Positions 1 through 6,186 of a stretch of DNA of 6,632 bases are shown in pieces. Positions within the stretch are counted from its first letter, which is position 1. Each line of letters starts with the position of its first letter. The translations under genes and the position numbers were made by a program. The notes under the pieces were generated by a model, which searched no databases, was not told the origin of the DNA, and saw only the letters and a program-made list of their open reading frames with translations. Source of the stretch: Jingyaoa shaoxingensis (GTDB taxonomy: Bacteria; Bacillota; Clostridia; Lachnospirales; Lachnospiraceae); assembly GCF_014385005.1 (NCBI RefSeq), contig NZ_JACRSZ010000036.1, forward strand, positions 1 to 6,632, in the 5' to 3' direction.

Positions 1-119
1 GAAAATGGCTAGAGCATGACGTAATGCTGTAGAAAGAAGAATGTCGGAAAGCCGTGTGAGGGAGAACCTCATGCACGGTTTGATGAGGGGCGGATGAAAT
101 TTTCATCCGCCTACTCTAC
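1..119 (+). mobile_element. 3' end of a group II intron (domains V and VI)
   Basis: Catalytic RNA end of a self-splicing, mobile group II intron. Domain V is seen at about 49-81: the AGC triad (50-52) pairs with GTT (78-80 region) in the lower helix AAGCCGTG/CACGGTTT, a two-base bulge (TG, 72-73) follows, then an upper helix TGAGG/CCTCA capped by a purine-rich loop. Domain VI is at about 85-116: GAG/CTC at its base, a ten-pair stem GGCGGATGAA/TTCATCCGCC, and an unpaired A at 113 placed as the branch-point adenosine, six bases before the 3' AC (118-119). The intron would therefore end at 119. A small hairpin (AGCAT 13-17, ATGCT 24-28) probably belongs to the end of domain IV. The reverse transcriptase/maturase gene, if present, lies left of the window; its last codons could be in the first 30 bases but cannot be assigned. 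Subclass is not determined. Confidence 0.85.
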
Positions 120-124
120 CAGGT

Positions 125-931
125 TTATACAGACAATTTTAAAAATTCCGGTTTCCGGTTCTGGAAGATGCAGTAATAGCGAAAACCAAGGTCGTTCAGC
201 AGATCTGGAAGAAGGTCAAAGCCATAGGCGAGATGTTCTGGTTTGTGTCCGTCAGATCCGATGGTAATCAGTTCACCGCCCAATTCCAGATATCTCTTCA
301 GGACTTCTTCACGCGGATTTGGATGCCCCAGTCCGTATTTGAATCCGGCGGTATTGACCTCCAGACATTTTCCATGTTCGATCAGATAACGTAAGACAGG
401 ATCGATCACATCACTGTATTGACTGTAATGATAGGAAGTATGTCCAGACCCGGCATAACGGACGATATAATCCAGATGTGCCAGCGTATCATATTCTTTC
501 ATAAGCTGCAGATTCTTCAGTGTTTCTTCAAAGTAGCTGCAGATCACATCGGAAGGCTTTTTGCCGTTCCAGAAAGACGGATAATAAGGATCTGCATGAT
601 TCAGTACATGCTGGGATGCGATTACGAAATCAAATGGCCAGGATTGCACATATTTTGTATACAATGCCACGAGATGTGGCTGCATGCCGAGTTCCACACC
701 GAAACGAATATTAATTTTTGAAGCATATTGTTCTTTAAAAATACAAAGTGTTGTGTAATAGGCAGAAGTATCCAGCGAAAAGTCATCTTCCCCTTCTGGA
801 TAATCTTCATCATAGTGCTCGGTAAAGCAGATGGTCCCCAGACCGAGGGCAATGGCATATTCAATCATATCCAGCATTGGTGTATCAGAATCCCCGGAAA
901 AAGACGAATGCATATGAAAATCGCTTTTCAT
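125..931 (-). CDS. hisK: Histidinol-phosphatase, PHP family (HisJ/HisK type)
   Basis: Cytoplasmic metal-dependent phosphatase expected to convert L-histidinol phosphate to histidinol, the penultimate stage of histidine biosynthesis. The 268-aa protein has the usual length for the family and shows the PHP metal-site motifs in order: HMHSSFSGDS (H6, H8, D14), FTEH (H39), GVELG (E80), SQHVL (H108), AHLDY (H152) and IGSDGH (D227, H229). No signal peptide or membrane segment is seen. The ATG is supported by AAAGGAG (complement of 942-948), ten bases upstream. A strong minus-strand promoter lies about 100 bp further up, so it is probably transcribed alone, divergently from gap. Its stop codon is only five bases from the group II intron end, and no terminator of its own is visible. 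A PHP phosphatase acting on another phosphoester is the main alternative, since no other his gene is in view. Confidence 0.88.
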   Translation of the reverse strand: MKSDFHMHSSFSGDSDTPMLDMIEYAIALGLGTICFTEHYDEDYPEGEDDFSLDTSAYYTTLCIFKEQYASKINIRFGVELGMQPHLVALYTKYVQSWPFDFVIASQHVLNHADPYYPSFWNGKKPSDVICSYFEETLKNLQLMKEYDTLAHLDYIVRYAGSGHTSYHYSQYSDVIDPVLRYLIEHGKCLEVNTAGFKYGLGHPNPREEVLKRYLELGGELITIGSDGHKPEHLAYGFDLLPDLLNDLGFRYYCIFQNRKPEFLKLSV

Positions 932-1029
932 GGCAGGCTCACTCCTTTAAAATGATGTTTTTGAGAAAGAACAAAAAGACACAGTCGTGTTGAACCGGCT
1001 CATTGTCCGTTTATAATTTGTCATTTCTT

Positions 1030-1058
1030 ATAATAGAAGAAAAAATATAGGATGTCAA
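1030..1058 (-). promoter_or_regulatory. Sigma-A type promoter for hisK
   Basis: Read on the minus strand there is a consensus TTGACA (1058-1053), a 17-base spacer and TATTAT (1035-1030). Transcription would start near 1023, giving a leader of about 90 nt before the hisK ATG. It is the closest consensus match in the divergent intergenic region. Confidence 0.75.
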
Positions 1059-1100
1059 ATATACATATTTCCAAATCAAACCAAAAACATGAAAAATACC

Positions 1101-1129
1101 TTGAATTTTTTGAACAAATTGAGTAGAAT
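1101..1129 (+). promoter_or_regulatory. Sigma-A type promoter for gap
   Basis: TTGAAT (1101-1106), 17-base spacer, TAGAAT (1124-1129), predicting a start near 1136 and an 80-nt leader before the gap ATG. It lies 43 bp from the -35 of the divergent hisK promoter. Confidence 0.65.
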
Positions 1130-1139
1130 AACAAGTGGG

Positions 1140-1165
1140 TTGATGTTCATGAAAAAGAACATCAA
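1140..1165 (+). promoter_or_regulatory. Perfect inverted repeat in the gap leader (operator or mRNA 5' hairpin)
   Basis: TTGATGTTC (1140-1148) and GAACATCAA (1157-1165) are exact reverse complements, separated by eight bases. The repeat begins about four bases after the predicted transcription start. There is no T-run after it, so it is not a terminator. In this position it could be a repressor operator that blocks the promoter, or a 5' stem-loop that protects a highly expressed glycolytic mRNA. The sequence does not decide between them. Confidence 0.6.
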
Positions 1166-1216
1166 TAATCTGCAATGTCAGATAAAATTTTTAAATTCTC
1201 AGGAGGAATTACGATT

Positions 1217-2230
1217 ATGGCAGTAAAAGTAGCGATCAATGGATTCGGCCGTATCGGTCGTCTTGCATTCAGACAGATGTTTGGTGCAGAAGGTTATGAA
1301 GTAGTAGCAATCAACGATTTAACAAGCCCTAAAATGCTTGCACATCTGTTAAAGTATGATTCATCTCAGGGTAAATATGCTCTGGCTGATACAGTAACAG
1401 CAGGTGAAGATTCTATCACAGTTGATGGAAAAGAAATCAAGATCTACAAAGAAGCAGACGCTGCTAACCTTCCATGGGGAGAAATCGGTGTAGACGTAGT
1501 TCTGGAGTGTACAGGATTCTATACATCCAAAGCAAAAGCAGAAGCACACATCAAAGCAGGTGCTCGTAAAGTTGTTATCTCTGCTCCAGCAGGAAATGAC
1601 CTTCCTACCATCGTTTACAATGTAAACCATGAAACACTGAAAGCTGAAGATACAGTAATTTCTGCAGCTTCTTGTACAACAAACTGCCTGGCTCCTATGG
1701 CTAAAGCTCTTAACGACTATATGCCAATTCAGTCCGGTATCATGTGCACAATTCACGCTTACACAGGTGACCAGATGATCCTTGACGGACCACAGAGAAA
1801 AGGTGACCTCAGAAGATCTCGTGCAGGTGCAGTTAACATCGTTCCTAACAGCACAGGTGCTGCAAAAGCAATCGGTCTGGTTATCCCAGAACTGAACGGC
1901 AAACTGATCGGTGCTGCTCAGCGTGTACCGACCCCTACAGGATCAACAACAATCCTGAACGCAGTAGTAAAAGGAAAAGCTACTGTAGAAGAAATCAATG
2001 CAGCTATGAAAGCAGCAGCTACAGAATCTTTCGGTTACAACACAGATGAAATCGTATCCAGCGATATCGTTGGTATGAGATTCGGTTCTCTGTTCGATGC
2101 TACACAGACAATGGTAGTTAACCTTGAAGATGGAACATCTCAGGTACAGGTTGTTTCTTGGTATGACAATGAAAACAGCTATGTAAGCCAGATGGTTCGT
2201 ACAATCAAATACTTCAGCGAATTAGCATAA
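1217..2230 (+). CDS. gap: Glyceraldehyde-3-phosphate dehydrogenase, type I (NAD-dependent)
   Basis: Cytoplasmic glycolytic enzyme oxidising glyceraldehyde 3-phosphate to 1,3-bisphosphoglycerate with NAD and phosphate. The N-terminal Rossmann fold starts with INGFGRIGR (residues 7-15). D34 in AINDL is the acidic residue that usually marks NAD rather than NADP preference. The catalytic motif [10 protein letters not shown] places the nucleophilic cysteine at C153, and H180 (TIHAYTGDQ) is the partner base. The phosphate-binding [11 protein letters not shown] and C-terminal WYDNENSY motifs are intact. The start at 1217 follows AGGAGG (1201-1206) by ten bases and gives 337 aa, the family norm. An in-frame ATG at 1175 would add 14 unrelated residues without a ribosome binding site. 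First gene of a gap-pgk-tpiA cluster, followed by a terminator-like hairpin. Confidence 0.97.
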   Translation: MAVKVAINGFGRIGRLAFRQMFGAEGYEVVAINDLTSPKMLAHLLKYDSSQGKYALADTVTAGEDSITVDGKEIKIYKEADAANLPWGEIGVDVVLECTGFYTSKAKAEAHIKAGARKVVISAPAGNDLPTIVYNVNHETLKAEDTVISAASCTTNCLAPMAKALNDYMPIQSGIMCTIHAYTGDQMILDGPQRKGDLRRSRAGAVNIVPNSTGAAKAIGLVIPELNGKLIGAAQRVPTPTGSTTILNAVVKGKATVEEINAAMKAAATESFGYNTDEIVSSDIVGMRFGSLFDATQTMVVNLEDGTSQVQVVSWYDNENSYVSQMVRTIKYFSELA

Positions 2231-2249
2231 GTATTATCAAGACCTATCA

Positions 2250-2285
2250 GAGGTCCGGTCTTATTTGGACCGGACCTCATTTTAG
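2250..2285 (+). terminator. Intrinsic terminator (possibly partial) after gap
   Basis: A perfect 11-bp GC-rich stem, GAGGTCCGGTC (2250-2260) with GACCGGACCTC (2268-2278), has a seven-base loop and is followed by ATTTTAGTATT. The stem is strong but the T-run is short and interrupted. No clear promoter is seen before pgk, so this hairpin probably reduces rather than stops transcription into pgk, or protects the 3' end of gap mRNA. Confidence 0.75.
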
Positions 2286-2298
2286 TATTATGTGTTTT

Positions 2299-2320
2299 CA
2301 GCCAGGGGAGTCCTGAGCTG
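2299..2320 (+). other. Small hairpin in the pgk leader
   Basis: CAGCCAGG (2299-2306) pairs with CCTG/GCTG (2312-2315, 2317-2320) around a GGAGT loop, with a single bulged A at 2316. It ends ten bases before the pgk ribosome binding site. The GGAG in its loop resembles a ribosome binding site but has no start codon at a suitable distance. It could be an mRNA processing or stability element; function unknown. Confidence 0.4.
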
Positions 2321-2343
2321 AATGAAAAACGGAGGTTACGACA

Positions 2344-3567
2344 ATGGGATTAAGTAAAAAAACAGTAGATGATATCAATGCAAAAGGAAAACGCGTGCTG
2401 GTAAGATGTGACTTCAACGTACCTTTAAAAAATGGTGAGATCACGGATGAAACACGTATCGTGGCAGCACTGCCAACCATCAACAAGCTGATCAACGACG
2501 GAGCAAAAGTAATCCTCTGCTCACATCTTGGTAAAGTAAAGAATGGACCGAACGAAGGCGAATCTCTTGCACCTGTAGCAAAGAGACTTTCTGAGAAGCT
2601 TGGTAAAGAGGTAGTGTTCGTATCTGATTACAACGTAACAGGCGAAGCAGCTACCAAGGCAGTAGAAGAGATGAAAGAAGGAGATGTTGTTCTTCTGCAG
2701 AATACACGTTTCCGTGGAGCAGAAGAGACAAAGAATGGCGAAAAATTCAGTAAAGAACTGGCTGATCTGGCAGACGCTTATGTTTGCGATGCATTCGGAT
2801 CTTCCCACAGAGCACATGCTTCTGTAGCAGGCGTTACAAAGTTCATCAAAGAAAAAGGCGGCGAAAACGCGGTTGGATATCTGATGGAAAAAGAAATTGC
2901 ATTCCTTGGCAATGCAGTAGAGAATCCGGTGAGACCTTTCGTAGCAATTCTGGGCGGTGCAAAAGTTGCTGACAAGCTGAACGTTATCTCCAACCTTCTG
3001 GAAAAATGCGATACCCTGATCATCGGTGGTGGTATGGCTTATACATTCCTGAAAGCAAAAGGATATGAAATTGGAACATCTCTTTGCGATGAGACCAAAC
3101 TGGACTACTGCAAAGAAATGATGGAAAAAGCAGAAAAGCTTGGAAAGAAACTTCTTCTGCCAATCGATACTGTATGCACAAGCGAATTCCCGAACCCAAT
3201 CGATGCTGAGATCGCTACAGAAGTAGTAGATTCTGACAAGATTCCATCTGATAAGATGGGCATGGATATCGGACCTAAGACACAGGCGCTGTATGCAGAT
3301 GCTGTTAAGACTGCTAAGACTGTTGTATGGAACGGACCTATGGGTGTATTCGAGAACCCAATTCTTGCAAAAGGTACTATCGCAGTTGCAAAAGCACTGG
3401 CTGAGACAGATGCTACAACTATCATCGGTGGTGGTGACTCTGCAGCAGCAGTAAACCAGTTAGGATTTGGTGATAAGATGAGTCATATCTCTACAGGTGG
3501 AGGCGCTTCTCTGGAATTCCTGGAAGGAAAAGAACTTCCAGGTGTTATGGCTGCAGACGACAAATAA
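2344..3567 (+). CDS. pgk: Phosphoglycerate kinase
   Basis: Cytoplasmic enzyme transferring the acyl phosphate of 1,3-bisphosphoglycerate to ADP, the first ATP-yielding step of glycolysis. The 407-aa protein has both lobes. The N-terminal substrate lobe has RCDFNVP (21-27), DETRI with R38, HLGK (61-64), TRF with R122, and [12 protein letters not shown] (149-160, R156). The C-terminal nucleotide lobe has GGAKVADK (204-211), WNGPMGVFE (329-337), GGGDSAA (362-368) and TGGGASLE (384-391). HLGKVK and DAFGSSH are mild variants of the usual HLGRPKG and DAFGTAH forms. It is a few residues longer than the common 395-400. GGAGG (2331-2335) lies eight bases before the ATG. It sits between gap and tpiA and is probably transcribed with them by readthrough of the hairpin after gap. 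Confidence 0.97.
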   Translation: MGLSKKTVDDINAKGKRVLVRCDFNVPLKNGEITDETRIVAALPTINKLINDGAKVILCSHLGKVKNGPNEGESLAPVAKRLSEKLGKEVVFVSDYNVTGEAATKAVEEMKEGDVVLLQNTRFRGAEETKNGEKFSKELADLADAYVCDAFGSSHRAHASVAGVTKFIKEKGGENAVGYLMEKEIAFLGNAVENPVRPFVAILGGAKVADKLNVISNLLEKCDTLIIGGGMAYTFLKAKGYEIGTSLCDETKLDYCKEMMEKAEKLGKKLLLPIDTVCTSEFPNPIDAEIATEVVDSDKIPSDKMGMDIGPKTQALYADAVKTAKTVVWNGPMGVFENPILAKGTIAVAKALAETDATTIIGGGDSAAAVNQLGFGDKMSHISTGGGASLEFLEGKELPGVMAADDK

Positions 3568-3571
3568 ATTA

Positions 3572-3709
3572 TAATTGTTCAGAGCCAAGCAAAATTTTAC
3601 AAGCAGGTATAAAATGCTTACATTTTTAATCTGTTTTTGAAATTTTATTTAGCGGATACGCCGCACCGACAAAATGCGTAGCATTTTGGAGGTTAGCTTT
3701 GAACAGTTA
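3572..3709. repeat. 138-bp branched inverted-repeat element between pgk and tpiA
   Basis: Nearly the whole pgk-tpiA gap can fold on itself. The ends TAATTGTTCAGAGC (3572-3585) and GCTTTGAACAGTTA (3696-3709) pair over 14 positions, two of them G-U. Inside are three hairpins. The first is long (3591-3606 with 3631-3646, 15 of 16 positions paired, then a short mismatch and AAAATG-CTTA-CATTTT at 3611-3626). The second is GCGG-ATACG-CCGC (3652-3664). The third is CAAAATGC-GTA-GCATTTTG (3670-3688), which runs into GGAGG (3688-3692). A competing helix TACGC/GCGTA (3657-3661, 3676-3680) is possible. No T-run follows on either strand, so it is not a plain terminator. It could be a small non-coding mobile repeat (MITE- or REP-like) or a cis-acting structured RNA. 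I do not recognise a named family. Confidence 0.6.
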
Positions 3710-3743
3710 CAATAAAAATAAAATCAGAATCGAGGAAAAGACG

Positions 3744-4496
3744 ATGGCAAGAAAGAAAATTATCGCTGGAAACTGGAAAATGAACATGACACCAAGTCAG
3801 GCAGTGGAATTAGTAAATACATTGAAAGATCTGGTAGTTAATCCTGATGTAGATGTTGTATACTGCGTACCTGCAATCGACATCGTACCAGTTGTAGAAG
3901 CTGTAAAAGGATCTGATGTGGCAGTTGGTGCTGAAAACTTCTATATCGAAGACAAGGGAGCTTATACAGGTGAGATCTCTGCTCCAATGCTTCTGGATGC
4001 AGGTGTAAAATATGTAATCATCGGTCATTCAGAACGTCGTGACTACTTCAAAGAAGACGATGCTCTCTTAAATAAAAAAGTTCTGAAAGCATTTGCTTCC
4101 GGTCTTACACCAATCCTTTGCTGTGGAGAATCGCTGGAGCTTCGTGAAAGAAATGCATACAAAGACTGGATCAACCTTCAGATCAAAGCTGACCTGGAAG
4201 GTGTAACAGCAGATCAGGTTAAGACTATGGTCATCGCTTACGAACCAATCTGGGCAATCGGAACAGGCAAGACTGCAACAGCAGATCAGGCTCAGGAAGT
4301 ATGTGCAATGATTCGTCATACAATTGCTGAGATGTACGATGAAGCTACAGCAGAAGCAGTACGCATCCAGTACGGCGGATCTATGAATGCAGGCAATGCA
4401 GCAGAACTTCTCTCCAAACCAGACATCGATGGTGGTCTGATCGGTGGAGCGGCTCTGAAGCCAGACTTCGGCAAGATCGTAAACTACAACAAATAA
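3744..4496 (+). CDS. tpiA: Triosephosphate isomerase
   Basis: Cytoplasmic TIM-barrel enzyme interconverting dihydroxyacetone phosphate and glyceraldehyde 3-phosphate, which feeds the gap reaction encoded upstream. All catalytic elements are visible: AGNWKMN with N10 and K12, IIGHSERR with H95, [14 protein letters not shown] with E167 and the mobile loop after it (about 168-178), and the phosphate-binding YGGSM and GLIGGAAL motifs near the C-terminus. The ATG at 3744, preceded by GAGG (3732-3735) at eight bases, gives 250 aa, the family norm. An in-frame TTG at 3699 behind a stronger GGAGG (3688-3692) would add 15 basic residues. It lies inside the closing helix of the upstream inverted-repeat element and is probably not used. 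Last gene of the cluster; a large hairpin follows 36 bases after the stop. Confidence 0.97.
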   Translation: MARKKIIAGNWKMNMTPSQAVELVNTLKDLVVNPDVDVVYCVPAIDIVPVVEAVKGSDVAVGAENFYIEDKGAYTGEISAPMLLDAGVKYVIIGHSERRDYFKEDDALLNKKVLKAFASGLTPILCCGESLELRERNAYKDWINLQIKADLEGVTADQVKTMVIAYEPIWAIGTGKTATADQAQEVCAMIRHTIAEMYDEATAEAVRIQYGGSMNAGNAAELLSKPDIDGGLIGGAALKPDFGKIVNYNK

Positions 4497-4553
4497 GCAG
4501 AATTTGTTGAGAATTGACAAATAAAACACATCAAAACACCCCTAAGCGCCTTG

Positions 4554-4578
4554 AAAATTAGTTATATCTACTAAGTGA
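4554..4578. other. Candidate attachment-site core inside the terminator loop
   Basis: AAAATTAGT (4554-4562), TATATCT (4563-4569) and ACTAAGTGA (4570-4578) form an imperfect inverted repeat, with 6 of 9 positions symmetrical, around a seven-base centre. That is the layout of a tyrosine-recombinase crossover site, and it sits about 115 bp from the integrase gene at the junction between glycolytic and accessory DNA. The second copy that would prove it is outside the window. It may be only part of the terminator loop. Confidence 0.3.
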
Positions 4579-4603
4579 AAAGCGTTTGGGGGTGTTTTAT
4601 AAT
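4575..4603 (+). promoter_or_regulatory. Possible promoter for the integrase transcript
   Basis: GTGAAA (4575-4580, four of six consensus matches), 17-base spacer, perfect TATAAT (4598-4603). A transcript would start near 4610 and carry the whole repeat-rich integrase leader. It overlaps the right arm of the tpiA terminator. Confidence 0.4.
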
Positions 4604-4610
4604 TTTATTA

Positions 4611-4667
4611 ATATCACTTTTTGATATCACTTTTTTGCTCCTTTCTCGATAAAAATAAAAAAGTGAT
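4611..4667. repeat. Tandem 13-bp repeats plus an inverted copy upstream of the integrase
   Basis: ATATCACTTTTT occurs at 4611-4622 and again at 4624-4635, an exact 12-base match with a 13-base period. A third copy is inverted: AAAAAAGTGAT (4657-4667) is the exact reverse complement of 4626-4636. Short directly repeated and inverted sites beside an integrase gene are the usual form of arm-type binding sites for the recombinase N-terminal domain or of excisionase sites. The inverted pair could also form an 11-bp hairpin in the leader RNA. Confidence 0.6.
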
Positions 4668-4684
4668 AATTGACGAGAAGGAGG
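4638..4684 (+). promoter_or_regulatory. Integrase ribosome binding site with upstream complementary strand
   Basis: GAAGGAGG (4677-4684) precedes the ATG at 4693 by eight bases and is a strong ribosome binding site. CTCCTTTCTCG (4638-4648) is complementary to CGAGAAGGAG (4674-4683) except for one bulged T, so ten pairs could hide the site. This complementary strand lies in the loop of the 4626-4636/4657-4667 helix, so the two helices interleave in a pseudoknot arrangement or compete. This suggests translational control of the integrase. Confidence 0.45.
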
Positions 4685-4692
4685 AACATTAC

Positions 4693-4865
4693 ATGGCAGC
4701 AAAGAAAAATGTAAAAGAACAAAACGGGGAGGAAATGTCAGACAGCTAAAGGATGGATCATATGAGTGTCTGATTCAGAGCAAATATCTGAATCCAAAGA
4801 CAGGAAAGCCTAAACGAATAAAACGAAAAGCAGCTACAGAAAAGGAAGCAAGAGAAAAAGCCAAA
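4693..4865 (+). pseudogene. Frameshifted 5' part of the integrase gene (arm-DNA-binding domain)
   Basis: The well-placed ribosome binding site serves an ATG at 4693 that opens MAAKKNVKEQNGEE and reaches a stop at 4747-4749, after 18 codons. From about 4734 the next frame continues with NVRQLKDGSYECLIQ and a lysine/arginine-rich stretch, and runs without a stop into the integrase at 4866. This second part looks like the small beta-sheet N-terminal domain (AP2-like, arm-site binding) normal for such integrases. One extra A in the AAA run at 4733-4735 would join the two into a protein of about 449 aa. So either a base was lost here (mutation or sequencing error), or ribosomes shift frame. No classical slippery heptamer is seen, although a ribosome-binding-like GGGGAGG (4726-4732) lies just before the junction. 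Confidence 0.65.
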
Positions 4866-6041
4866 ATGGATCTGGCAGCATGGGAAAAAGATTATGAACG
4901 TGGAAGTGACACCAAAATAGATAAGAAGAGAACATTTGGTGAATATATGGATGAATTTGTGGATATGGAAGTAAAGTCCAATATTACGGCAAGTGGATAT
5001 CATACTTATATTCGGGCATTAAGTGCCAATTTTTATAATATGTCTATTTCAAAGTATCAGCTGCAAATGTTAAACGCAATGGAATTTCAAAAATATTATG
5101 ATGAACTTATGGAAAAGAAGGCGAGAAAGACCTGTCTTTTCCCGAGACAGTTATGCATTAGATGTTGTCAGTGGCTGGTAGATCGAAGCCTGCTAAAAGA
5201 AAATTATGCAAAACAGGCAATTTTGAAACAAGAAATAGCAGATGAATATGACAGAAAAAAAGAAGAAGATCTGAAAAAGCGAAAAAAAGTATTTACATCA
5301 GAAGATATACAAAAGTTTTATTACGCATATAAAAATGATATAGGTCAGTATCCGGTTGTAGTATTATTTTTACTGGAGACGGGCATGAGAAGTGGAGAGT
5401 TTTCAGCATTACGGAATGATAATATTGATTTGGAGAATAATAAGATTCATATTGTAGAAGCAATTGGAAGAAGATTTAAGGATAATGATAAAAACAATGA
5501 AATGGAGTATTATACAAAGGTTCCAAAAAATAAAGAAGCCCGATATATTATCATGTCGGATTTATGCAGGGAATGTGTTTTATATATGATGGAACAGACA
5601 AAATTGAAATGTAAGAATAATCCAGAGAATCTGTTGTATCCATCATTTAGAAGCGGTAAAAGAAGATCTGCGTCCTCTATGGAAACATGCTTTAAAGAAT
5701 TGTGTGACAGACTGGAAATAGAGCGGGATGTTCATGTAACCAAAACAGGACAGAAAAAAGGCTTATGCCTGCATTCTTTACGCCATACAGCAGATACGAT
5801 TGCAAATACAGCCAAAGGTGCCAATGTAGTAAATACAGCACTTATGATGGGGCACAAAGCGATTTCTGTTGAGAATCATTATACACATGCAACGGATGAT
5901 GTTATGCTGTGCATGAAGAAGAATACAACGAAAATTAAGAATATTAAAACCTATCTGATAACGGCATTATATAATGCTCCAACTACAATGAATAGCTTTT
6001 ATCAGGCAGAGGTCAATCATGATTTGTTTGGCGGTACATAA
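4866..6041 (+). CDS. Tyrosine recombinase (site-specific integrase)
   Basis: Catalyses integration and excision of a mobile element by cutting and rejoining DNA through a tyrosine-phosphate link. In the 391 residues from this ATG, a helical core-binding domain (about 24-110) is followed by the catalytic domain (about 142-350). All catalytic residues are present: R175 in TGMRSGE, K218 in the beta-hairpin, HSLRH with H303 and R306, H330 in MMGHK, and Y339 in NHYTHA. A basic C-terminal tail follows. This ATG is the first in frame but has only a weak upstream GA-rich stretch. The true start was probably 4693 before a single-base frameshift, so as it stands the arm-binding domain is cut off. The gene is visibly more A+T-rich than the glycolytic genes, in keeping with transfer. 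No excisionase gene is seen beside it. Confidence 0.88.
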   Translation: MDLAAWEKDYERGSDTKIDKKRTFGEYMDEFVDMEVKSNITASGYHTYIRALSANFYNMSISKYQLQMLNAMEFQKYYDELMEKKARKTCLFPRQLCIRCCQWLVDRSLLKENYAKQAILKQEIADEYDRKKEEDLKKRKKVFTSEDIQKFYYAYKNDIGQYPVVVLFLLETGMRSGEFSALRNDNIDLENNKIHIVEAIGRRFKDNDKNNEMEYYTKVPKNKEARYIIMSDLCRECVLYMMEQTKLKCKNNPENLLYPSFRSGKRRSASSMETCFKELCDRLEIERDVHVTKTGQKKGLCLHSLRHTADTIANTAKGANVVNTALMMGHKAISVENHYTHATDDVMLCMKKNTTKIKNIKTYLITALYNAPTTMNSFYQAEVNHDLFGGT

Positions 6042-6112
6042 AAAACTATGTGACACGATGACGCAAAGTGCAACAGAGATAAAAACACATAAAATTTTAA
6101 TATAATCACATA

Positions 6113-6141
6113 TTGACGATTATGGATATTTTCAGTATGAT
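6113..6141 (+). promoter_or_regulatory. Sigma-A type promoter for the small membrane protein gene
   Basis: TTGACG (6113-6118), 17-base spacer, TATGAT (6136-6141), each one base from consensus. Transcription would start near 6148, about 40 bases before the ATG at 6187. Confidence 0.65.
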
Positions 6142-6186
6142 AAAAGAAAAGCAATATGGTCAGGAATAGAAAAGGGAGGAAGGTAC

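Larger units (their letters stand above)
4533..4603 (+). terminator. Large-loop intrinsic terminator after tpiA, possibly bidirectional
   Basis: AAAACACCCCTAAGCGC (4533-4549) pairs with GCGTTTGGGGGTGTTTT (4582-4598) over 17 positions, including G-U pairs, and is followed by ATAATTTTATTA. The A-rich left arm gives a T-run on the minus strand too. The loop is unusually large (32 nt) and holds a second inverted repeat, TTAGT/ACTAA (4558-4562, 4570-4574). Confidence 0.75.

Noticed and set aside
89..111. Domain VI stem as a terminator for hisK on the minus strand
   Set aside because: The stem is strong but the following minus-strand bases are CCTCATC rather than a T-run.
990..1017. A further + strand promoter, TTGAAC, 16-base spacer, TATAAT
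   Set aside because: It would give a gap leader of nearly 200 nt and overlaps the hisK leader and start region; the 1101-1129 promoter explains gap better. Not excluded as a minor promoter.
1175..1216. Longer gap start at 1175 adding 14 residues
   Set aside because: No ribosome binding site precedes it, the extra residues do not fit the family, and the ATG at 1217 has a perfect AGGAGG.
4514..4519. TTGACA after tpiA as an integrase promoter -35
   Set aside because: No acceptable -10 at 16-18 bases; the matching position falls in the C-rich terminator arm.
4576..4590. Catabolite-response (cre) site around AAAGCGTTT
   Set aside because: The centre fits but both ends miss the TG...CA consensus, and the bases are explained by the terminator stem.
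4665..4670. GATAAT as the integrase promoter -10
   Set aside because: Transcription would start within the ribosome binding site, and the matching -35 is poor.
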